Of a DNA stretch of 5,200 nucleotides, positions 1 through 4,040 are shown one piece after another. This DNA comes from Planctomycetota bacterium (GTDB lineage: Bacteria > Planctomycetota > MHYJ01 > JACQXL01). The translations under genes and the position numbers were made by a program. The stretch is taken from positions 1 to 5,200 of the forward strand of contig JASEHY010000112.1 in NCBI GenBank assembly GCA_030018555.1, in the 5' to 3' direction. Position 1 is the stretch's first letter. The number at the start of each line of letters is the position of its first letter. The notes below the pieces were generated by a model. That model worked only from the letters and a program-made list of their open reading frames with translations. It did no database searches and was not told the origin of the DNA.

Positions 1-227
1 TAACCATTGATGTAGAAGTTAAGTCGAATACATTCCTTAGCGGATACTTTTCGCCCATCTTCAGCAGTGCCGAATTCCAGTAGTTGAGGTAATGGTTCTA
101 TATTTCCTAAGTGTCGGGCAGTTTCAGACGAAAGACAAGAATAACTCGCACCGCTGTCAAATAATGCCACTACTTCTTTCTTGCCCAGCGAACCCTCTAA
201 CCTAATCTCTTTCTGAATAACTGCCAT
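1..227 (-). CDS. Retropepsin-like aspartyl protease, N-terminal part (runs off left edge)
   Basis: 75 complete codons are visible, starting at the ATG at 227-225. The reading frame continues past the left edge; the last two bases read TA, so codon 76 could be Tyr or a stop. Residues 18-33 (EVVALFDSGASYSCLS) contain the hydrophobic-D-S-G-A signature of retropepsin-like aspartic proteases, with D24 as the presumed catalytic Asp. These enzymes work as homodimers, each subunit giving one Asp. After it come a helix-like SSETARHLG segment and a strand (FGTAEDGRKVSA) that fits the flap region. Bacterial stand-alone members of this family usually have about 110-140 residues, so roughly half is missing. 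No signal peptide is seen, so it is probably cytoplasmic. No Shine-Dalgarno sequence precedes the ATG, but a promoter lies directly upstream. Substrate unknown. The family call is fairly safe; any specific role is not. Confidence 0.75.
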   Translation of the reverse strand, partial: MAVIQKEIRLEGSLGKKEVVALFDSGASYSCLSSETARHLGNIEPLPQLLEFGTAEDGRKVSAKECIRLNFYING

Positions 228-235
228 ATTGTCGT

Positions 236-264
236 AGAGTAGTTTATTTTTATAACACTGTCAA
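236..264 (-). promoter_or_regulatory. Putative sigma70-type promoter of the aspartyl protease gene
   Basis: On the minus strand a perfect -35 TTGACA (264-259) is followed after 17 nt by TACTCT (241-236), which matches TATAAT at three positions including the first, second and last. Transcription would start about at 229-230, only 2-3 nt before the ATG at 227, so the mRNA would be essentially leaderless. This fits the absence of a Shine-Dalgarno sequence. The weak -10 keeps confidence moderate. Confidence 0.5.
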
Positions 265-288
265 GTATTTTCAGTATTTTCTAATACT
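264..288. promoter_or_regulatory. Operator-like half-site array upstream of the protease promoter
   Basis: AGTATT occurs at 264-269 and 273-278, and its inverse AATACT at 283-288. The second and third form a dyad around TTCT (273-288). The first two lie in a tandem 9-mer AGTATTTTC (264-272, 273-281). The array touches the -35 box (259-264), where a regulator could bind. The region is AT-rich, so chance is possible; no regulator is identified. Confidence 0.3.
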
Positions 289-335
289 TTCTCAATCCGC
301 TCAATCCGTGTTCATCTGTGTCATGCCATAGGCAG

Positions 336-352
336 ATCCGCCTCTGGCGGAT
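336..352. repeat. Perfect 7-bp hairpin with TCT loop
   Basis: ATCCGCC (336-342), loop TCT (343-345), GGCGGAT (346-352). The hairpin sits in a 33-bp segment (321-353) that separates two copies of ATCTGTG (314-320 and 354-360), as if inserted into a longer repeat. Its core GCCTCTGGC reappears in a palindrome inside the ogt coding region. Confidence 0.65.
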
Positions 353-565
353 AATCTGTGGCTAAAATATTTTTACCCGTGGGACACCCTCCAAAGGCGG
401 GCAGGCATTCAACCCCCTGCGTAGGGCTATTTATTTGGGTTAACTGACGCCATGTTTCTAAAATCTATCCCCCGAATTAGGGAATGTCCTCACAACCCGC
501 TAATTACCCCTATTTTCTAAAAACCATACCCTGCATCATAGGCAAATAGCCCATTCCAGCCGGTC

Positions 566-601
566 AAATGTGTCCCACGAGAAAAATGTGTCCCACGAGA
601 A
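566..601. repeat. Two perfect tandem copies of an 18-bp unit
   Basis: AAATGTGTCCCACGAGAA occurs at 566-583 and again at 584-601, with two further matching bases after it. The core GTGTCCCAC (570-578, 588-596) also occurs inverted at 379-387, and a related GTGTCCC lies at 626-632. These may be worn ends of a mobile element; no transposase remains here. Confidence 0.7.
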
Positions 602-661
602 AATTCACGTTACAACCGGTGGGAAGTGTCCCCCTCCGGTTTCGCACGATAAACGATAAAC

Positions 662-686
662 TACCCTGTGCCAAGAGCACAGGGTA
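662..686. repeat. Perfect 10-bp hairpin with CAAGA loop
   Basis: TACCCTGTGC (662-671), loop CAAGA (672-676), GCACAGGGTA (677-686). There is no adjoining T-tract on either strand, so a rho-independent terminator is not supported. Stem ends and loop match the hairpin core at 771-791, while internal pairs differ in a compensatory way. Confidence 0.7.
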
Positions 687-726
687 TCTTGGGGTAAAAG
701 TTTATTCTCCGTAGCCGACAAGTGTC

Positions 727-756
727 AACCCTCCTTCGCTGAAGATTTGGAGGGTT
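727..756. repeat. Perfect 8-bp inverted repeat, 14-nt loop
   Basis: AACCCTCC (727-734) pairs with GGAGGGTT (749-756). The loop start, together with the last arm base, can form a small inner stem CTTC-GCT-GAAG (734-744). A short dyad GACA-AG-TGTC (717-726) lies just to the left. CTCCTTCGC (731-739) is also an inverted copy of GCGAAGGAG (798-806), so alternative pairing with the next hairpin is possible. Confidence 0.55.
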
Positions 757-808
757 CTCCTCGCCTTCATCCCTGCGGCAAGACCGCAGGGTATTCGGCG
801 AAGGAGAA
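755..808. repeat. 54-nt long imperfect palindrome (two-part stem)
   Basis: Outer stem: TTCTCC+TCGCC (755-765) against GGCGA+GGAGAA (797-808), with one bulged A at 802. Then comes a 5x5 internal loop (766-770 / 792-796). Inner stem: CCCTGCGG (771-778), loop CAAGA, CCGCAGGG (784-791). In total 19 bp. It lies just downstream of the DUF2442 stop on the minus strand and could protect or end that transcript, but no U-tract follows. TTTATTCTCC at 701-710 is a further inverted copy of the right end (803-812). This looks like a REP/MITE-type element. Confidence 0.65.
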
Positions 809-823
809 TAAAGTGTATGTTAC

Positions 824-1105
824 TTAACTTCGTGTCTTATCCCGAACCACAAAAACCATCTCTTGTGACGGCACCACTCCTATTGCATACAAAAAGTCCG
901 GCGATACATCCGCCCCGTTTTCCCAGACGATGGTGTCAATATCCGGGTTGACCCGAACTGTTTTAAAGTAGTTCTTATCTTTTAGCGGTTCAAAGATTTC
1001 CCCATCCAGATACGATGCCAAATCAACAAGTTTAACCGTGCCGTCTTCAAAACTTATTAACAGTTTATAGTCGGATACATAATTGACCTCTTTGACAAAA
1101 TGCAT
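824..1105 (-). CDS. DUF2442 family protein (possible antitoxin-like partner of DUF4160)
   Basis: A 93-residue soluble protein without signal peptide or membrane segment. I assign it to DUF2442 from the N-terminal block YKLLISFEDGTVKLVDL (13-29) and the signature GEIFEPLKD...YF (35-47) and TIVWENGADVSPDFLY (58-73). The family core normally ends near DFLY; here about 20 residues (IGVVPSQEMVFVV...) follow, ending in basic DKTRS. The start ATG (1105-1103) is supported by AGGAG at 1119-1115 with 9 nt spacing; this site overlaps the TAG stop of the DUF4160 gene, so the two are probably translationally coupled. DUF4160-DUF2442 pairs are widespread in accessory regions and are often suspected to be toxin-antitoxin modules. 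The biochemical function is unproven as far as I know, so the antitoxin role is inference. Confidence 0.85.
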   Translation of the reverse strand: MHFVKEVNYVSDYKLLISFEDGTVKLVDLASYLDGEIFEPLKDKNYFKTVRVNPDIDTIVWENGADVSPDFLYAIGVVPSQEMVFVVRDKTRS

Positions 1106-1114
1106 AATAATTTT

Positions 1115-1119
1115 CTCCT
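1115..1119 (-). promoter_or_regulatory. Shine-Dalgarno site of the DUF2442 gene, overlapping the upstream stop
   Basis: AGGAG on the minus strand (1119-1115) overlaps the TAG stop of the DUF4160 gene (1120-1118) and sits 9 nt before the DUF2442 ATG. It fixes that start and suggests coupled translation of the pair. Confidence 0.75.
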
Positions 1120-1378
1120 ATGCTAATGGTGCAATTTTATGCAAGGGCTTCTTCGCCATTGCCAGATTCCAGTCTTGCATTAATTCCTCACGGTGTTCAA
1201 ATGCCCATTCCAGAACGAGCGAGATGATTCGTTTGGGCAAACTGCCCTCAATGAGTTTTAATTCCGAGATAGAAAACGCGCTAACCTGTTCCCCATACTT
1301 TGCGTGGAAGTGTGGCGGTTCATGGTCGTTGTAATATAGCGCAATAATAATCCCGAAAAACCTGCAAATCTCTGGCAT
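1118..1378 (-). CDS. DUF4160 family protein (toxin-like partner of DUF2442)
   Basis: An 86-residue cytoplasmic protein, full length for DUF4160. Typical features are the opening MPEICRFFGIIIALYYNDH, the histidine-rich motif HEPPHFHAKYGE (H19, H23, H25, residues 19-30), and the helical second half LPKRIISLVLEWAFEHREEL (48-67) followed by W70 and the closing KKPLHKIAPL. The clustered His residues suggest a metal or catalytic site, but this is inference. It is the first gene of a two-gene unit; the DUF2442 gene starts 12 nt after its stop. The ATG at 1378-1376 has no Shine-Dalgarno sequence. Instead a consensus promoter ends 11 nt upstream, implying near-leaderless translation, whereas the second gene has a good ribosome site. 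Family assignment is firm; a toxin role is only suggested by the pairing. Confidence 0.88.
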   Translation of the reverse strand: MPEICRFFGIIIALYYNDHEPPHFHAKYGEQVSAFSISELKLIEGSLPKRIISLVLEWAFEHREELMQDWNLAMAKKPLHKIAPLA

Positions 1379-1389
1379 AGATATATTGT

Positions 1390-1417
1390 ATTATAGCAAC
1401 ACAAAATGATATGTCAA
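1390..1417 (-). promoter_or_regulatory. Consensus sigma70 promoter of the DUF4160-DUF2442 operon
   Basis: On the minus strand TTGACA (1417-1412), a 16-nt spacer and TATAAT (1395-1390): both hexamers are perfect. Only 11 nt separate the -10 box from the ATG at 1378. With a start site 6-8 nt downstream of the -10, the leader would be about 3-5 nt, too short for a ribosome binding site. Confidence 0.75.
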
Positions 1418-1514
1418 GAGAGAAATGGATTTTTAACCATAATCTGGGGACACAATACTCATTTATTAACTCGGAATCCTTTATATCAAATCTAAAAGTA
1501 TTGTCAGGAAAAAC

Positions 1515-1570
1515 AACAACAGGATTAAGCGGATTTAACGGAAAAGTCTAATCAGTTTAATCCTGTTGTT
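1515..1570 (-). terminator. Inverted repeat behind yidC, possible terminator
   Basis: A perfect 14-bp inverted repeat: AACAACAGGATTAA (1515-1528) and TTAATCCTGTTGTT (1557-1570), with a 28-nt loop. GATT/AATC (1532-1535, 1550-1553) could extend the stem. On the minus strand, downstream of the yidC TAA (1593-1591), the stem is followed by G and then TTTTT (1513-1509). This suits a weak, AT-rich intrinsic terminator for the ogt-yidC operon. The same text also looks like a dispersed repeat phrase, so the role is uncertain. Confidence 0.5.
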
Positions 1571-1590
1571 AAATTCCGGGAGCCGACGGC

Positions 1591-3447
1591 TTATCTAAAA
1601 TAATATTTCTTTATAATGAGTTGTTCTACGACGCCTAAAAGCGTGCTGGTGAACCAGTAAAGGGTCAAGCCCGATGGAACATTATAGAACAAGATTCCAA
1701 AAATGAGTGGCATAAAGATGAAGAGTTTCTGTTGCTGACGGGCTTGGGGGTCAGGTGATTTCGGCTGCGTTAACGATTGTATCAACCATGAGAGGGTCAT
1801 AACGAGAGGGAGGACATGCAAATATTCAGCGCCCAGAATGGGAAATGGTAACCTGCACAAACGGTCTGGCTGTGAAAGGTCTGTAATCCAGAGTGTAAAA
1901 GGTGCCTGTCTTAATTCTATCGCCTGTGCCAGCCCCCAATATAACCCGATAAAAACAGGTATCTGTAAGAACATCGGCAGACACCCGCTTAATGGATTAA
2001 CACCATACTCCTTCCAGAGTTTCAGTTGTTCTTCACCAAATTTTCTCTTGTCATTTTTATACTGCTCCTGTAATGCCTTTATACGAGGTTGTAACTTCTG
2101 GAGGTGATACATAGAAACCTGCCCTTTTTTGGAGAGGGGAAACAGCACGAGTTTTATAAGAACGGTAAGAACAACGATAGCGGTGCCATAGTTATGGAAC
2201 ATCTTATAAAGTCCAAAGAGAATCCAGAGGATGATTTTGCTGATTACCCCAAACCAGCCGTAAGAGAGAATCCTGTCAAATCCTAAATGGGAAAAAGGGG
2301 CTAATTCTGACGCCTTTTTCGGGCCGGCATAAAAGATAAATCCTATTTGTTTTGTCTCGGCTGGTTTAATAATAAATTCTTTTGTCTGGAGATAGAAACC
2401 GATGTTTGGACTAACCCCTGCCTGAGCGCCGGACAGGTTAGTATTAGTAACCGGGTTTGCAATAGGGGGGAGGAGGAGGTCAAAGCCGTAAATACTCATA
2501 TCCGCAATAGATAGCGGCACGAGAATAGTAGCAAAATACTTGTTGGCAATACCGCTCCAACAAACATTGTTCTTCCCGCGAATAAGGGTTAAAGAATTGT
2601 TGTTTTCCTTTAATTTGGCAGGAGAAGGGTGTGCTTCTACATACCATTTGATGTCCTTTCCGGCAACCGGGAAAGAGTTTTCTAATAAGGGCGGGTTGGT
2701 ATAAGAGTATAAGCCGGTGATATCGGTATGGTCATAAGATTCTGGCGGAATATTCTCTGTCCCTTTGATATAAAAGGCAGAAGTAATCGGTATGGAGGAA
2801 ATGTTTTCCAGACCAATCGCAAAATCTAATGCGTAATTGTGCTTGCTTAAGGCAAAGGTTTTGTAGATGATTAGTCCTTCAGAGGTAGTATATCGTAGTT
2901 TTACAGATTCGCCCTGCCCTTCAGGGTTCTCGTCCTGAGACCCTTCAGGGTCGTAGGAAGGGCTCACTGTCCGAAGGGTAAGTGAATCTGTCTCGTCCAT
3001 CACTTCCCAGAAAGCATTCTGGAGTTCAAGAGAAGATGATAATAGTTTAACCGACAATGCACTATTAGAATTTATCAAAGATAGATTGCTATCGGTTAGA
3101 ACTGATTGATAATGCTTTAAGGTCAGCGACTCTATAACAGCACCTTTATTGGTAATAACAGCCCGTAAATGAGGGTTTTCTAATGTCTTATATTTTAAGG
3201 GAATATCGGCAGGGTGCTGAAAAGCAGGTGATTCTTTCGTGCTTTCAGCCCGTTTAGAATCTATCCCCCCCTCCCCCTCTTTGGTCTCCTGCGGAGAAGA
3301 TAGACTATCTTGGCGGGATGGTTGTGTTGGTGTTTCTGTAACAGAGGGCTTTTGCTCTTTCTGGACAAAGAGCGGTGCTATAAAATAAATATAGCCGAAC
3401 CAGATAAGAACTGATAATAAGATAAATAATAGTGTTCGTTTATCCAT
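1591..3447 (-). CDS. yidC: Membrane protein insertase YidC
   Basis: A 618-residue YidC/Oxa1 insertase of the inner membrane. It inserts membrane proteins alone or with SecYEG and helps fold them. N-terminal membrane helix at about 6-25; low-complexity S/P/E/Q linker 30-80; large periplasmic beta-sandwich domain about 82-380, typical of diderms; conserved 60KD_IMP core from about 398. Core features: the hydrophilic-groove residue equivalent to E. coli R366 is Lys (K432 in LIKLVLFPL), a conservative change. Then come the charged cytoplasmic coiled hairpin (440-483), NPLSGCLPMFLQIPVFIGLY (484-503), ELRQAPFTLWI (511-521), helices at about 541-559 and 574-589, and PSGLTLYW (591-598). The start shares one base with the ogt stop (TGATG), with GGAGGGAG 10-13 nt upstream. 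The usual neighbours rnpA/rpmH and jag/mnmE are absent on both visible sides. Residues 163-181 are an extra loop encoded by palindromic DNA. Identification is secure. Confidence 0.97.
   Translation of the reverse strand: MDKRTLLFILLSVLIWFGYIYFIAPLFVQKEQKPSVTETPTQPSRQDSLSSPQETKEGEGGIDSKRAESTKESPAFQHPADIPLKYKTLENPHLRAVITNKGAVIESLTLKHYQSVLTDSNLSLINSNSALSVKLLSSSLELQNAFWEVMDETDSLTLRTVSPSYDPEGSQDENPEGQGESVKLRYTTSEGLIIYKTFALSKHNYALDFAIGLENISSIPITSAFYIKGTENIPPESYDHTDITGLYSYTNPPLLENSFPVAGKDIKWYVEAHPSPAKLKENNNSLTLIRGKNNVCWSGIANKYFATILVPLSIADMSIYGFDLLLPPIANPVTNTNLSGAQAGVSPNIGFYLQTKEFIIKPAETKQIGFIFYAGPKKASELAPFSHLGFDRILSYGWFGVISKIILWILFGLYKMFHNYGTAIVVLTVLIKLVLFPLSKKGQVSMYHLQKLQPRIKALQEQYKNDKRKFGEEQLKLWKEYGVNPLSGCLPMFLQIPVFIGLYWGLAQAIELRQAPFTLWITDLSQPDRLCRLPFPILGAEYLHVLPLVMTLSWLIQSLTQPKSPDPQARQQQKLFIFMPLIFGILFYNVPSGLTLYWFTSTLLGVVEQLIIKKYYFR
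2917..2952. repeat. Palindromic repeat inside the yidC coding region
   Basis: CCCTTCAGGG occurs at 2917-2926 and 2941-2950, 24 bp (8 codons) apart. The second copy extends to a 14-bp dyad GACCCT-TC-AGGGTC (2939-2952). Between them TCTC...GAGA (2928-2931 / 2937-2940) can close a cruciform. The protein reads DPEGSQDE-NPEGQGES, a two-unit acidic repeat in a loop of the periplasmic domain. It looks like an in-frame palindrome insertion. Confidence 0.6.
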
Positions 3448-3950
3448 CAGTGTATCACTCCCTCCATTCTCAAGAGACCTTCTTTCAGTTTGATACCACC
3501 CAGCGCAGAGAAATTACCCAGAGAACCATCTGAACGAATAATTCTATGGCACGGTATAATAATCGGTAAGGGATTCTTTGCCAGAGCGTTACCTACAGCA
3601 CGGATTGCTCTCGGCGAGCCAACCTTTCTTGCCACCCATTGATAAGTTCGCCTCTTTCCATAAGGGATACCTCTTAAGACCCTATATACTGCTCGTTCAA
3701 AATTGGAGTATCTATTTAAATCAATTTCATACTGAAAATCAACCTTTTTACCATTAAAATAATTCAGCAGGTCTCTGGCGAAGATTGATAAGGGAAATTT
3801 CATAAGGTTATCTTTATAGCCCCTTTGTGCCAATCTTCTCATAATCTTACCTTTATCTGGTGAGGGCAGAACAACCTCTTTAATGGCGCCAGAGGCGCCA
3901 TCACTAATCACTGCACACCAACCAAACCGAGTCTTAATCAATTCTACCAT
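3447..3950 (-). CDS. ogt: Methylated-DNA--[protein]-cysteine S-methyltransferase
   Basis: A 167-residue Ogt/MGMT suicide repair protein. It moves the alkyl group from O6-alkylguanine (or O4-alkylthymine) in DNA to its own cysteine. The N-terminal domain (about 1-80) is variable and of the alpha/beta type. The C-terminal DNA-binding domain has GIPYGKRRTYQWVA (94-107, with the conserved Tyr at 103), the winged-helix segment SPRAIRAVGNALAKNP (112-127) with R117 as the presumed arginine finger, and the active site PCHRII (133-138) with acceptor C134. GNFSALGGIKLKEGLL (145-160) replaces the commoner YSGG-containing loop with a slightly longer one, and EG follows at 163-164. Length is normal for bacterial Ogt. 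Start at the ATG at 3950-3948; no clear Shine-Dalgarno sequence. First gene of the ogt-yidC operon, sharing one base with yidC. A perfect palindrome at 3883-3901 encodes the DGASGA turn. Function well supported; Ada regulation is not indicated, since no AraC or zinc domain is present. Confidence 0.94.
   Translation of the reverse strand: MVELIKTRFGWCAVISDGASGAIKEVVLPSPDKGKIMRRLAQRGYKDNLMKFPLSIFARDLLNYFNGKKVDFQYEIDLNRYSNFERAVYRVLRGIPYGKRRTYQWVARKVGSPRAIRAVGNALAKNPLPIIIPCHRIIRSDGSLGNFSALGGIKLKEGLLRMEGVIH
3458..3465 (-). promoter_or_regulatory. Shine-Dalgarno site of yidC inside the end of ogt
   Basis: GGAGGGAG on the minus strand (3465-3458) ends 10 nt before the yidC ATG (3447-3445). It lies in the last codons of ogt, supports the chosen start, and fits coupled translation through the TGATG junction. 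Confidence 0.7.
3883..3901. repeat. Perfect 8-bp palindrome inside ogt
   Basis: ATGGCGCC (3883-3890), AGA (3891-3893), GGCGCCAT (3894-3901). Read on the coding strand it is a hairpin with a TCT loop and the core GCCTCTGGC, the same core as the intergenic hairpin at 336-352. It encodes the D-G-A-S-G-A-I turn (residues 17-23) between two predicted strands of the variable N-terminal domain. Confidence 0.55.
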
Positions 3951-3957
3951 AATAAAC

Positions 3958-3986
3958 TTGACAAAACATCTAATATAAGATATCTT
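3958..3986 (+). promoter_or_regulatory. Putative promoter of the FN3-repeat lipoprotein gene
   Basis: A perfect -35 TTGACA (3958-3963), 17-nt spacer, and -10 TATCTT (3981-3986, four of six matches). The leader would be about 48 nt. The -10 overlaps a perfect palindrome AAGATATCTT (3977-3986), a possible operator. On the opposite strand TATATT (3977-3972) could be the -10 of ogt-yidC, but no convincing -35 goes with it. Confidence 0.5.
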
Positions 3987-4024
3987 TATCAGGAATTACA
4001 TATTTTACAACAATATAGAGTGAG

Positions 4025-4030
4025 AAGGAG
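4025..4030 (+). promoter_or_regulatory. Strong Shine-Dalgarno site deciding the lipoprotein gene start
   Basis: AAGGAG lies 10 nt before the ATG at 4041. An in-frame GTG at 4032-4034 is only 1 nt from this site and so is too close to be used, which favours the ATG. Confidence 0.7.
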
Positions 4031-4040
4031 AGTGAAAATT

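Larger units (their letters stand above)
228..823. other. Intergenic repeat mosaic, no convincing gene
   Basis: About 600 bases without a supportable protein gene. The protease promoter occupies the left end. The rest contains a tandem 9-mer TCAATCCG(C/T) (292-309), a repeat phrase split by a hairpin (301-360), an imperfect hairpin CCCTCC-AAA-GGCGGG (387-401), an inverted pair GGGCTATTT/AAATAGCCC (424-432, 544-552), two 18-bp tandem copies (566-601), a dyad AACCGG/CCGGTT (614-641), a tandem ACGATAA (646-659), and strong hairpins at 662-686, 727-756 and 755-808. The palindromic content is like REP/MITE-type extragenic elements. No tRNA, rRNA or transposase was recognised. Confidence 0.7.

Noticed and set aside
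662..686. Rho-independent terminator
   Set aside because: The stem is strong but neither side has a T-run, and the nearest gene end is more than 130 bases away.
568..714. Plus-strand 48-codon frame starting in the 18-bp tandem repeat (MCPTRK twice)
   Set aside because: No ribosome binding site, and it consists entirely of repeats and a hairpin; the in-frame doubling follows simply from the 18-bp period.
566..808. Possible CRISPR array
   Set aside because: Only two adjacent copies without spacers, and the hairpins differ in sequence and spacing; no cas gene is present.
1083..1334. Open frame of 83 codons on the plus strand
   Set aside because: It is antisense to the well-supported DUF4160 gene, has no homology I recognise and no ribosome site.
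1838..2286. Two plus-strand open frames (1838-2107, 2104-2286)
   Set aside because: Both lie antisense inside the conserved core of yidC; their peptides look like reverse-frame translation.
4032..4040. Upstream in-frame GTG start for the lipoprotein gene
   Set aside because: It would sit only 1 nt behind AAGGAG, too close for initiation; the ATG at 4041 has workable spacing and a good signal peptide start.
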